Both the position numbers and the translations under genes were made by a program. 64,000 bases of DNA from Chromatiaceae bacterium (GTDB taxonomy: Bacteria; Pseudomonadota; Gammaproteobacteria; Chromatiales; Chromatiaceae). The stretch spans positions 806,001 to 870,000 of the forward strand of contig JACKMK010000003.1 in NCBI GenBank assembly GCA_024235395.1, read 5' to 3'. Of this stretch, positions 16,340-24,826 are shown in pieces (position 1 is the stretch's first letter; every line of letters starts with the position of its first letter). The notes under the pieces are model-generated. The model did no database searches and was not told where the DNA came from. It saw only the letters and a program-made list of their open reading frames with translations.

Positions 16340-17275
16340 ATGACCGATTCCCATCGCATCCTGTTTGCAGGTACCCCCGATTTTTCGGTCCCGCCGCTGC
16401 GGGCATTGCTGGCGTCGGAGCACCGGGTCGTCGGGGTCTATACGCAGCCCGACCGGCCGGCAGGTCGCGGTCGTAAGCTGAGCCCGAGTCCGGTCAAGGA
16501 GGTCGCGGCCAATGCCGGCATTGCGGTCTACCAGCCACCCAATTTCAAGGATCCACAGGCGATCGCCGAATTGCGCGGCCTGCAAGCCGACCTGATGGTC
16601 GTGGTCGCCTATGGCCTGTTGCTGCCGACGCAGGTGCTCGATGCGCCGCGCCTGGGCTGCGTGAACATCCACGCGTCGATCCTGCCGCGTTGGCGCGGTG
16701 CCGCGCCGATACAGCGCGCGGTGCTGGCCGGTGACCGCACCACCGGGGTCACGATCATGCGCATGGAGGCGGGTCTCGACACCGGGCCCATGTACCTGGT
16801 CGAGGAGACCGATATCTCGCCGGACGATACGGCAGGCAGCCTGCACGATCGCCTGTCCGATCTGGGCGCCGCGGCCCTGATGAAGGCGCTGCCCGGCATC
16901 CTGGATGGAAGCCTGGTGCCGCAACCGCAGGACGATGCGCAGTCGTGCTACGCGAAAAAGCTGGACAAGGCGGAGGCCTGGATCGACTGGCAACGGCCGG
17001 CGCCGGACATTGAGCGCCAAGTGCGCGCATTCAATCCCTGGCCGGTGGCGCAGACGGTGTTCGAGGACGCGAACCTGCGCATCTGGCGCGCACGCGCGAT
17101 CAGCGGTGTGGGCGGTAGCCCGGGTGTCGTCATGAATGCCGGGCGGGCCGGTATCGACGTGGCCACGGGTGACGGACTGCTGCGTATCACCGAGCTGCAA
17201 CTACCCGGCAAACGCGCGATGAGCGCCAGCGACTTCATCAATGCACACCCCATCCAGGGCGTCGTGCTTGGCTGA
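16340..17275 (+). CDS. fmt: Methionyl-tRNA formyltransferase
   Basis: Formylates initiator Met-tRNA from 10-formyl-tetrahydrofolate. The 311-residue protein has RILFAGTPDFSVPPLRALL, NIHASILPRWRGAAPIQRAVLAGD with the catalytic Asn-His region, TGVTIMRMEAGLDTGPM, and the C-terminal tRNA-binding domain (IDWQRPAPDIERQVRAFNPWP). Translation begins at ATG 16340. It is 69 bases after def and overlaps the next gene slightly. Confidence 0.97.
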   Translation: MTDSHRILFAGTPDFSVPPLRALLASEHRVVGVYTQPDRPAGRGRKLSPSPVKEVAANAGIAVYQPPNFKDPQAIAELRGLQADLMVVVAYGLLLPTQVLDAPRLGCVNIHASILPRWRGAAPIQRAVLAGDRTTGVTIMRMEAGLDTGPMYLVEETDISPDDTAGSLHDRLSDLGAAALMKALPGILDGSLVPQPQDDAQSCYAKKLDKAEAWIDWQRPAPDIERQVRAFNPWPVAQTVFEDANLRIWRARAISGVGGSPGVVMNAGRAGIDVATGDGLLRITELQLPGKRAMSASDFINAHPIQGVVLG

Positions 17276-18572
17276 TCCGCGCACGACCGCGGCACGCAAT
17301 GTGGTGGCGGTCCTCCAAGGTCGTTCTCTCGACAGTGTGTTGAGCGAGACCGCGGCGGCGCTGGAGCCCCGCGACCGTGCGCTGGCGGCCGAATTGAGTT
17401 ACGGCGTGTGCCGCTGGTACCGGCGCCTGGATGCGCTGGTCGCGCGCCGCCTGCAGCGGCCGCTGAAGTCCAAGGACCGCGATCTCCAAGCGCTGTTGCT
17501 GGTGGGTGCCTATCAGCTGCTGTACAGCCGGGTACCGGCGCACGCGGCGATCTCCAGTACCGTCGAAGCGAGCCGCGCACTGGGCAAGGGGTGGGCGAGC
17601 AAGCTCGTCAATGGCGTATTGCGCGGCCTGCAGCGCGACCATCAGGCGCTGGCCGCGGCGGTCGATGTCGATCCCGCGGTGCGTCACGCACAACCGGACT
17701 GGTTGTACGAGGCACTCGCTGATGCCTGGCCGGAACAGCTCGGCGCGATCCTGGATGCGCTGCAGGCGCGTCCGCCGATGACGCTGCGTGTGGATCTCGT
17801 GCAGTCGGGGCGTGATGAATACGCGCAGGAGCTGGCGGCGACCGGCCTGAGCGGGCGCCCTCATCCACAGGTGCCCAGCGCGCTGGTGCTCGATGAGCCC
17901 ACGTCGGTCGATCGGCTGCCGGGGTTCGGCGCCGGGCGTGTCTCGGTGCAGGACGCCGGCGCGCAACTGGCGGCGCCGTTTCTGGATCTGCAACCCGGAC
18001 AAAGCGTACTCGATGCCTGTGCGGCGCCCGGCGGCAAGACCCTACACCTGCTGCAGCACGCTGCGGATCTGCAGTTGACGGCACTGGACATCGACAAACA
18101 ACGCCTGGACCGGGTCGCCGAGAACCTGCAGCGCGCCGGTCGGCACGCGGAACTTCAGGTCGGCGATGCAGCCCAACCCGACAACACGCCGTGGGGCCGG
18201 CGCACCTACGAGCGTATCCTGGTCGATGCGCCCTGCAGTGCAGTCGGCGTGATGCGCCGCCACCCGGATATTCGTCTGCTGCGGCGCGCTGCCGACGTCC
18301 CGGCGCTCGTGGCCCGCCAGGCACGCATTCTCGACGCCTTGTGGGAGCTGCTGCGTCCCGGTGGTCGCATGCTGTACGTGACCTGTTCATTGCTGCCGGT
18401 CGAGAACGCGGACCAGATCGAGGGGTTCTGCGCACGCCACGGCGATGCACGCGCGGTGGAGTTGCCGCTCGGTCCCGGAAGCCGCAGTGGCAAAGGTGTA
18501 CAGTTGCTCCCGGGGATCGACGACACGGACGGATTTTATTACGCCGCGCTGATCAAGGCGTCGGGCGCCTGA
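17268..18572 (+). CDS. rsmB: 16S rRNA m5C967 methyltransferase
   Basis: SAM-dependent RNA cytosine-5 methyltransferase. The N-terminal NusB-like domain (AARNVVAVLQGRSLDSVL; AAELSYGVCRWYRRLDALV) precedes the catalytic domain with DACAAPGGKTLHLL, LDIDKQRLDRVAENLQRAG, DAPCSAVGVMRRHPDI (release cysteine) and YVTCSLLPVENADQI (catalytic cysteine). TTG 17268 gives MADPRTTAARN with AGGG ahead of it and overlaps fmt by eight bases. ATG 17241 is in frame and would add nine residues. About 434 residues. Confidence 0.94.
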   Translation: MADPRTTAARNVVAVLQGRSLDSVLSETAAALEPRDRALAAELSYGVCRWYRRLDALVARRLQRPLKSKDRDLQALLLVGAYQLLYSRVPAHAAISSTVEASRALGKGWASKLVNGVLRGLQRDHQALAAAVDVDPAVRHAQPDWLYEALADAWPEQLGAILDALQARPPMTLRVDLVQSGRDEYAQELAATGLSGRPHPQVPSALVLDEPTSVDRLPGFGAGRVSVQDAGAQLAAPFLDLQPGQSVLDACAAPGGKTLHLLQHAADLQLTALDIDKQRLDRVAENLQRAGRHAELQVGDAAQPDNTPWGRRTYERILVDAPCSAVGVMRRHPDIRLLRRAADVPALVARQARILDALWELLRPGGRMLYVTCSLLPVENADQIEGFCARHGDARAVELPLGPGSRSGKGVQLLPGIDDTDGFYYAALIKASGA

Positions 18573-18575
18573 AGT

Positions 18576-19133
18576 ATGAAACGAGTTGCACGGACCATCG
18601 CTGTGTTGCTGCTGTGTTGCCTGCCTGCAGCGCTGTTCGCCGAGGAGGTCGATTTCCGTCGTGTCGCCCTGACCCTCAGCGAGGATGGCCGCATCCTGCT
18701 CGATGCGGACATTACCTTCGATCTCAACGATACGGTATCCGAGGCACTGCAGAACGGTGTGCCACTGACGTTCGAGACGCACGTGCAGATGCGGCGTGCG
18801 GACGCCTGGGTATGGGAGCCGGATGTGGTCGAGCACCGGCTGCGCACCGTGCTGGTGTACCGCCCGCTGTCGGGGCTCTACGAACTGCGCAACCTGATAG
18901 GTGACGAGCGGCTGTCGTTCGCGACCCGCGATGCGGCATTGCGGACCCTGGGCAATATCGTCGCGATGCCGGTCGTCGAGCGTTCACGGCTCGATCTGGA
19001 CGAGGAGTATTTGGTACGGCTCGAGGTGCGCCTGGACATCGAGGCGCTGCCGCTGCCGATGCGCCCGACCGCTTATCTGCAGCGCGACTGGTGGGTCGCC
19101 AGCGAGCCTTGGGAGTGGCGCCTGCGGCCATGA
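18576..19133 (+). CDS. DUF4390 exported protein
   Basis: 185 residues with a signal peptide (MKRVARTIAVLLLCCLPAALFA) and a beta-rich domain seen in the DUF4390 family (RRVALTLSEDGRILLDADITFDLNDTVSEALQNGVPLTFETHVQM; YELRNLIGDERLSFATRDAAL). It is commonly encoded between rsmB and the NtrY-like kinase, as here, and its stop overlaps the kinase start (ATGA). A periplasmic role tied to the kinase is a reasonable guess but unproven. Confidence 0.88.
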   Translation: MKRVARTIAVLLLCCLPAALFAEEVDFRRVALTLSEDGRILLDADITFDLNDTVSEALQNGVPLTFETHVQMRRADAWVWEPDVVEHRLRTVLVYRPLSGLYELRNLIGDERLSFATRDAALRTLGNIVAMPVVERSRLDLDEEYLVRLEVRLDIEALPLPMRPTAYLQRDWWVASEPWEWRLRP

Positions 19134-21325
19134 ACAGCAGACGCGTCAATGCGTTGGCGGCCGGCTTGCTGGTCCTGCTGCTGTTGGCGTCACTGCATCT
19201 GATCAGTGCCTCGCTGCAGCGATCCGACGAACTCGGACGCTGGTTCATCCCGCTTCTGCTGTTCACCGTGGTCGGCCTGACGTTGCTGTTCGCACTCGTC
19301 GGCTGGAACCTGTGGCAGTTGCTGCGCGACTACCGTCGGCGGGTGGCCGGCTCGCGGCTCAGCGCGCGGCTGTCGGTGTCGTTCCTGTTGATCGCGCTGA
19401 TCCCGGTCAGCGTGGTGTATTTCTTCTCGACCCGGTTTCTTTCTCACGGCATCGACAGTTGGTTCGACCTGCAAGTCGATCGCGCAATGGAGGATGCGCT
19501 GACGTTGAGCAAGCTCTCGCTCGACCTGCACAAGCGCGAACGGCTGAAAATGACGGAAAATCTGCTGGGTGAAATCGAGGACACCTCGAAGACCGCGACC
19601 GCACTGGCGATCAATGCGATGCGTGACTCGTCCGGGGCCTTCGAGCTGACCCTGTTCACGACGCAGGGCAAGGTCCTTGCGATGAGTCATGCCAACCCCG
19701 AGATACTTGTCCCGACACCGCCCGACAGCGGGATAGTGCAGCAGGTGATCGGCGGGGAGAACTACGTCGGTGTCGCGAACGGGCAGGACGGTCGACTGCT
19801 GGTGCGCTGCCTGGTACTGGACCGACAGCAGCGTGGTTTCGTGTTGCAGGCGCTGTACCCCGTTCCCGAGTCGTTGAGCGAACTGAGCAGGAACGTACAG
19901 GACGCGTACGAGGTCTACCGCACGCGTGCCTATATGCGATCGCAGATCAAGTTCACGTTCGCGCTGAGTCTGGCGCTGGTGTTGATGCTCAGCCTGTTCG
20001 GCGCCGCCTGGGCCGCGGTGTATACCGCACGCCGACTGGTACAGCCGATCAGCGATATCGCGGAGGGCACCCGCGCGGTCGCGGAGGGCGACTACGACAA
20101 GCAGCTGCCGTTGCCGCGCGCCGAGGACGAGATCGGGTTTCTGGTTTCGTCGTTCAACGCGATGACGCGTCGAATTGCACGGGCACGCAATGCGCTCGAG
20201 GAGAGTCGGCACAAGCTGCAGGCACAACACAATTACCTGGAGACGGTCCTCGCCGGCCTGTCGACAGGGGTCATGGCGGTCGACTCCGACGGGCGCATAC
20301 AGACGGCCAACCGCGCCGCCGACCAGATCCTCGGCCTCGCGATGGGTGAGCTCGAGGGCAAGGACCTGCGCGTGCTGGGCATGCGCAGCGAGGCGCTGCG
20401 GCCGTTCGTCGAGCGCATCGTCTCCGGGCTGGACACAGGCGTGCGCGAGGGACGGGACGAGATCACGCTGTACCGTGGTGGCGGGCGGCAGACCCTGCTG
20501 TGCAGGCACTCGACGCTCGATTCCGATGGCGGCGGCGCGACCGGCCACGTGCTGGTGTTCGACGACATCACGGAGCTCGTCAAGGCGCAACGCGATGCGG
20601 CCTGGGGCGAAGTGGCCCGGCGCCTGGCGCATGAGATCAAGAATCCGTTGACCCCGATCCAGCTGTCGGCGGAACGGCTGCGCCACAAGTATCTCGGCAA
20701 GATGGCGCCGGAGGACGGCAAGGTCCTGGATCGTGCGACGCACACCATCGTGCAGCAGGTCGAGGCGATGAAGGCCATGGTCAACGATTTTTCCGATTAT
20801 GCGAAACCGAGCAAACTGCAGCTCGCGCCATTGCCGGTCGACGATTTCCTCAGCGAGGTCATCGCGCTCTACGAAGGCAATCCGCAGCAGGTGGTCATGG
20901 ATCTCGGTGCGCCCGGGCTGGCGATCGAGGCCGATCCTGTGCGGCTGCGCCAGGTGATGCACAATCTGCTCAAGAATGCGCTCGAGGCCGCCGGCGAAGA
21001 CGGGCGGATCGTCGTCAGCAGCACCACGGGCAAGAAAGAGGGGAACGATTTTGTGGAGATCGCAGTGAGCGACAATGGGCCGGGATTCGACGTCGGTTTG
21101 CTCGACCAGGTGTTTGAGCCCTATGTGACCAACAAGACCAAGGGCACCGGGCTGGGTCTGGCGATCGTCAAGCGCATCATCACCGACCACGGTGGCGTGG
21201 TGCAGGCGGAGAATCAGGCCGCCGGCGGCGGTCGGGTAATGCTGCGTCTGCCGGCGATGGCGCAGTCGGGTGACACGTCCGGCGAACCCCCCGTGGATGC
21301 AGCCGGCGAGGGAGGGGCCCGATGA
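19130..21325 (+). CDS. NtrY-like sensor histidine kinase
   Basis: 731 residues. Two hydrophobic stretches near the N-terminus (ALAAGLLVLLLLASLHLI; LLLFTVVGLTLLFALVGWNL) are followed by a third at FLLIALIPVSVVYFF, a long extracytoplasmic region, another helix (FALSLALVLMLSLFGAAWAAVY) and a HAMP segment (ARRLVQPISDIAEGTRAVAEGDYDKQLP). Then come a PAS domain (NYLETVLAGLSTGVMAVDSDG), HisKA (RRLAHEIKNPLTPIQLSAERL) and the ATPase boxes (MHNLLKNALEAA; VSDNGPGFD; GTGLGLAIVKRI). The layout is that of NtrY. It overlaps DUF4390 and the regulator by four bases each. The signal is unknown; nitrogen or redox sensing is known only for other members. Confidence 0.9.
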   Translation: MNSRRVNALAAGLLVLLLLASLHLISASLQRSDELGRWFIPLLLFTVVGLTLLFALVGWNLWQLLRDYRRRVAGSRLSARLSVSFLLIALIPVSVVYFFSTRFLSHGIDSWFDLQVDRAMEDALTLSKLSLDLHKRERLKMTENLLGEIEDTSKTATALAINAMRDSSGAFELTLFTTQGKVLAMSHANPEILVPTPPDSGIVQQVIGGENYVGVANGQDGRLLVRCLVLDRQQRGFVLQALYPVPESLSELSRNVQDAYEVYRTRAYMRSQIKFTFALSLALVLMLSLFGAAWAAVYTARRLVQPISDIAEGTRAVAEGDYDKQLPLPRAEDEIGFLVSSFNAMTRRIARARNALEESRHKLQAQHNYLETVLAGLSTGVMAVDSDGRIQTANRAADQILGLAMGELEGKDLRVLGMRSEALRPFVERIVSGLDTGVREGRDEITLYRGGGRQTLLCRHSTLDSDGGGATGHVLVFDDITELVKAQRDAAWGEVARRLAHEIKNPLTPIQLSAERLRHKYLGKMAPEDGKVLDRATHTIVQQVEAMKAMVNDFSDYAKPSKLQLAPLPVDDFLSEVIALYEGNPQQVVMDLGAPGLAIEADPVRLRQVMHNLLKNALEAAGEDGRIVVSSTTGKKEGNDFVEIAVSDNGPGFDVGLLDQVFEPYVTNKTKGTGLGLAIVKRIITDHGGVVQAENQAAGGGRVMLRLPAMAQSGDTSGEPPVDAAGEGGAR

Positions 21326-22689
21326 GCGCGCCGCACATCCTGGTCGTCGACGATGAGCCGGATATCCGCGAATCGGTGCGCGACATCCTCGAGGACGAGA
21401 ACTACAGCGTCGCGACCGCCGAACACGCGGCCGCGGCGCGTCAGGCGATGCGTGACCGCCGGCCGGACCTGATCCTGCTCGACATCTGGATGCCGGACCT
21501 GGATGGCATCAGCCTGCTCAAGGAATGGGCGGACGGGCGTGGCCTGCCGTGCCCGGTGATCATGATGTCCGGGCACGGCACGGTCGAGACCGCGGTCGAG
21601 GCGACCCGGCTCGGCGCCTACGATTTCCTCGAGAAGCCGCTGTCGCTGGCCAAGCTGTTGCTGACTGTCGGGCGCGCCCTGGAGGCGGACCGACTGGCGC
21701 AGGAAAACGTCGGCCTCAAACGGCGTGCATCGCCGGTGATCGAGCCGATCGGCCGCAGCGCGGTGATGCAGCGGTTGCGCGAACAGGTCAAGCGGGTCGC
21801 GCAACACGACAGCTGGGTGCTGATCGCCGGCGAGCCCGGCAGCGGACGCGAGACGTTCGCACGTTACCTGCATGCGCACAGCCCACGCCGCGACCGACCC
21901 TTCATCGATGTCGCGGTATCGGCGATCAGCAAGGGCAACGCGGCCCTGGAGCTGTTCGGCAGCGAGAAGGACGGCAATATCCAGTACGGCCGGCTCGAAC
22001 AGGCGGCCGGTGGCACGCTGTTTCTCGACGAGGTCGCCGACATGGACCTCGAGGTCCAGGCACAGCTGGTCGGGGCGCTGGACACGGGATCCTTTATGCG
22101 TGTCGGTGGTTCGGCGCCGGTCAACATCGACGTCCGGGTGATCGCGGCGACCCAGCGTGATCTGCACCGTGCGGTCGAGGAGGGCAAGTTCCGCGAGGAC
22201 CTGTTCTATCAACTGAACGTGGTACCGCTGGTCGTGCCGCCGCTGCGAGAGCATCGCGAAGACATCCCCGAGTTGCTGGACAGCGCTGTCGATCGCCTGG
22301 TGGAACAGGACAAACTGCCCTATCGGCGTTTCTCGATCGCTGCGCAGAACGTGCTGCGCAATCACACCTGGCCCGGCAATATCCGCGAGCTCAAGAACCT
22401 GGTGCAGCGCGTGCTGATCCTGGGGAGCGGGGACGAGATCAGCGCGGGCGAAGTCGAGGCCGGGATAGGCGCCGTGCAGGCGGCCAGCGGGACTGCCGGC
22501 ATCCCCGGCGTATCGTTCGACCAGCCGCTGCGCGACGCACGCGATGCCTTCGAAAAGGCGTATCTCGAATACCAGTTGGAAAAGCATGGCGGCAACGTCA
22601 GCCAGATGGCCGAGGAGGCGGGCATGGAGCGCACCCATCTGTACCGCAAGCTGCGCGACCGCGGCATCGAGATCAAGGACCGGCGATGA
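21322..22689 (+). CDS. NtrX-like response regulator with degenerate AAA+ domain
   Basis: 455 residues: receiver domain (phospho-acceptor D54 in ILLDIWMPD), AAA+ domain and a Fis-type DNA-binding end (GNVSQMAEEAGMERTHLYRKLRDRGI). Two features depart from sigma-54 activators. The GAFTGA loop that contacts sigma-54 is replaced by GSEKDGNIQYGRLEQAAGGTLFLDE. The Walker A motif reads GEPGSGRE at 170-177, with arginine where lysine is expected. Walker B (TLFLDEV) and the R-finger region (REDLFYQLNV) remain. It therefore probably works as a DNA-binding regulator at sigma-70 promoters rather than as a sigma-54 activator. It pairs with the kinase just upstream. Confidence 0.88.
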   Translation: MSAPHILVVDDEPDIRESVRDILEDENYSVATAEHAAAARQAMRDRRPDLILLDIWMPDLDGISLLKEWADGRGLPCPVIMMSGHGTVETAVEATRLGAYDFLEKPLSLAKLLLTVGRALEADRLAQENVGLKRRASPVIEPIGRSAVMQRLREQVKRVAQHDSWVLIAGEPGSGRETFARYLHAHSPRRDRPFIDVAVSAISKGNAALELFGSEKDGNIQYGRLEQAAGGTLFLDEVADMDLEVQAQLVGALDTGSFMRVGGSAPVNIDVRVIAATQRDLHRAVEEGKFREDLFYQLNVVPLVVPPLREHREDIPELLDSAVDRLVEQDKLPYRRFSIAAQNVLRNHTWPGNIRELKNLVQRVLILGSGDEISAGEVEAGIGAVQAASGTAGIPGVSFDQPLRDARDAFEKAYLEYQLEKHGGNVSQMAEEAGMERTHLYRKLRDRGIEIKDRR

Positions 22690-23159
22690 CCCCGGCGATC
22701 CGCGCGGCACAGTCGGCCGGGATCAGGATCGAGGTCCACGAGTACCAGCATGATCCGGCAAACACGCGTTACGGATTGGAGGCGGCCGAGGCGCTCGGTC
22801 TCGAACCGCGGCGCGTGTTCAAGACGCTGTTGGTCCGTTTGAACGGCAACGACCGTACGCTCGCGGTCGCCGTTGTCCCTGTCGATGCCCAACTGGATCT
22901 CAAGGCGATGGCGGCGGCATGCGGTGTCAAGAAGGTGGAGATGGCCGATCCCGTGCATGCAGAGCGGATTACCGGTTACGTGGTCGGTGGCATCAGTCCA
23001 CTGGGTCAGAAACGCCGTCTGCCCACCGTGGTCGATCTGGGCGCCAGCGCCTTTGAGACGATCTTCGTCAGCGGCGGGCGGCGCGGACTGGATATCGAGA
23101 TCGCGCCAGCCGACCTGATCGCGCTGTGTCAGGCAAAGACCTCGGCGATCGCCCGATGA
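22686..23159 (+). CDS. ybaK: YbaK/EbsC-family aminoacyl-tRNA deacylase
   Basis: 157 residues of the YbaK fold, which hydrolyses misacylated tRNA such as Cys-tRNA(Pro). Seen are HEYQHDPANTRYGLEAAEALGLEP, RVFKTLLVRLNG with the lysine conserved in the family, VVPVDAQLDLKAMAAACG and GYVVGGISPLGQKRRLPTVVD. It overlaps the NtrX-like gene and the next gene by four bases each, so it belongs to the same operon. The exact substrate is inferred from the family. Confidence 0.9.
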   Translation: MTPAIRAAQSAGIRIEVHEYQHDPANTRYGLEAAEALGLEPRRVFKTLLVRLNGNDRTLAVAVVPVDAQLDLKAMAAACGVKKVEMADPVHAERITGYVVGGISPLGQKRRLPTVVDLGASAFETIFVSGGRRGLDIEIAPADLIALCQAKTSAIAR

Positions 23160-23698
23160 CGCGGTTTTTGCGAATCGTTCTTGCGATGTGCCTCGTCTGT
23201 TCCGTCGCGCCCGCGGCTGAGCCGCCGCCCCTGTCGCATCAGCTGACACCGGTGGATTCCGGCGAAACGGCACCGGCGCTCGCGCTGCCCGGTTTCCCAC
23301 CTGGCATCAATGGCCTCGAGGCCTTACGTGGCCGGGTGGTGGTCGTCAATTTCTGGGCGACCTGGTGCCCGCCGTGCCGCCGCGAGATGCCGTCCCTGGA
23401 ACGGCTCGACCGTGCGACGGCGGATGAAGAAGTGGTCGTGCTGGCGGTAAACGTCGGCGAAGACCGCGACGCGGTAGCGGCATTCGTCGCGACCCTCGAC
23501 CCGCCACCGGGCTTCCCGATCTTGCTCGACGAGCATCTCGTCACCTCCGGGCCCTGGCGGGTCCAGGGCCTGCCGACGACGGTCGTCGTCGCCCCCGACG
23601 GCCGGATTGCCTATCGTGCAATCGGCGGGCGCGAGTTCGATCATCCCGATCTGGTGCGCGTGTTACTCGAACTGCACCGCGCCGCACAAACGCGATAG
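23156..23698 (+). CDS. TlpA/ResA-type thiol-disulfide protein
   Basis: 180 residues with a signal peptide (MTRFLRIVLAMCLVCSVAPAA) and a thioredoxin-like domain with WATWCPPCRREMPSLERL, VVVLAVNVGEDRDAV and the cis-proline in VQGLPTTVVVAPDG. It acts in the periplasm, probably as a reductant in cytochrome or other thiol maturation. Its ATG overlaps the ybaK stop. An upstream in-frame extension is unsupported. Confidence 0.88.
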   Translation: MTRFLRIVLAMCLVCSVAPAAEPPPLSHQLTPVDSGETAPALALPGFPPGINGLEALRGRVVVVNFWATWCPPCRREMPSLERLDRATADEEVVVLAVNVGEDRDAVAAFVATLDPPPGFPILLDEHLVTSGPWRVQGLPTTVVVAPDGRIAYRAIGGREFDHPDLVRVLLELHRAAQTR

Positions 23699-23856
23699 GT
23701 CGGCGGTCCCGCCGCAAGCGGTTATCATGGCGCGTCCTCGTCGCGGTGCGGAAGGATCTTGCTGCGCCAGTGCCGTCCGCCGGGACCACATTCTATTTGG
23801 AAGCGCGGGCCGCCGTCCGGCAGTCTGCCGACAACGAATTGAACAGGAGAGATGGG

Positions 23857-24645
23857 ATGGCGAACTTCGGTGACTTGATTGGTGCCTTTCTGCAGAACTC
23901 GATGGCGTCGTCGGGCAATCGCCGTATCGGCAGCGCGCTCGAGAACCTGCAACGAGGTGGTCTGAACATTCCGGGCATGGGTGGCAGTCAGGGCGGTGGC
24001 GACCTGTTCGGGGGCTTGCGGGACATCCTGCAGGGTGGATTGAGCGGCGCCGCGGCGAGTCCCGCGAAGGCCGGCGGCATCGGCGCGATCCTGGGCGGAC
24101 TGCTGGGCGGCGGCGGTGATTCTGTGAAGGGCGCGCTCGGTGGCGGTGCCTTGGCCATGCTCGCGAGCGTGGCGATGAAGGCGCTGTTGAGCCGTGGACA
24201 GGGCACCCAGGGACTGACCGATGCGCGCTGGTCGGGTGGCGATCTGCCGCTGGGCCTGAAACCGCCGGCCAACCGCGAACAGGAACAGGCCCTCGAAAAG
24301 ACCGCGGAACTGGTGCTCAAAGGCATGATCAATGCGGCGAAATCGGATGGTGAGATCAGCCGCGAGGAGGCGCAGAAGATCGTCGGCAAGCTGCGTGAAT
24401 CCGGTCTCGACGATGATGCACAGCAGTGGGTCCTGGCCGAGATGCGGCGCCCCCTGGATCTGCGGGAGTTCGTCGCCGAGATCCCCAACGAGGAGGTGGC
24501 GGCACAGGTGTATGCCGCATCGCTGTTGGCGATCGAGGTGGACACCGCGGCGGAACGCCAGTATCTCGAGCAGCTCGCCGAGCGTACCGGTTTGCATCCG
24601 GTCGTGGTGCAGCAGATTCACATGACGATGGGCGCGGGTGCCTGA
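23857..24645 (+). CDS. DUF533 / TerB-like membrane-associated protein
   Basis: 262 residues. AGGAGAGATGGG stands before ATG 23857. A glycine-rich region (GGIGAILGGLLGGGGDSVKGALGGGALAMLASVAMKALLS) may insert in or associate with the membrane. The C-terminal helical half matches the YebE/TerB pattern (LVLKGMINAAKSDGEISREEAQKIVGKL; YAASLLAIEVDTAAERQYLEQLAERTGL). The role is unknown; family members are often stress induced. It begins 158 bases after the TlpA-like gene, so it may have its own promoter. Confidence 0.82.
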   Translation: MANFGDLIGAFLQNSMASSGNRRIGSALENLQRGGLNIPGMGGSQGGGDLFGGLRDILQGGLSGAAASPAKAGGIGAILGGLLGGGGDSVKGALGGGALAMLASVAMKALLSRGQGTQGLTDARWSGGDLPLGLKPPANREQEQALEKTAELVLKGMINAAKSDGEISREEAQKIVGKLRESGLDDDAQQWVLAEMRRPLDLREFVAEIPNEEVAAQVYAASLLAIEVDTAAERQYLEQLAERTGLHPVVVQQIHMTMGAGA

Positions 24646-24749
24646 GCGGGGCCGTTCAGGATCGGACGATATCCGGCAGGGCGCCGGCGCAGCTGTGCAG
24701 TCTCTATCGACAGAATGCAGCGCGCCCGGCGCGCCATCCGTATGACCTG

Positions 24750-24767
24750 CCGGTCGCCGGCGACCGG
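24750..24767. promoter_or_regulatory. 18-base perfect palindrome before the ThDP gene
   Basis: CCGGTCGCCGGCGACCGG lies in the 181-base gap between the DUF533 gene and the ThDP enzyme, 60 bases before the latter's ATG. It could be an operator for the three-gene cluster, or a hairpin ending the DUF533 transcript without a T-run. Confidence 0.35.
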
Positions 24768-24826
24768 CGGTTCTCCGCTCCTGTCGGTCTGCCAGTCCCG
24801 GTGGTGACCGATTCAGCGATAACACC

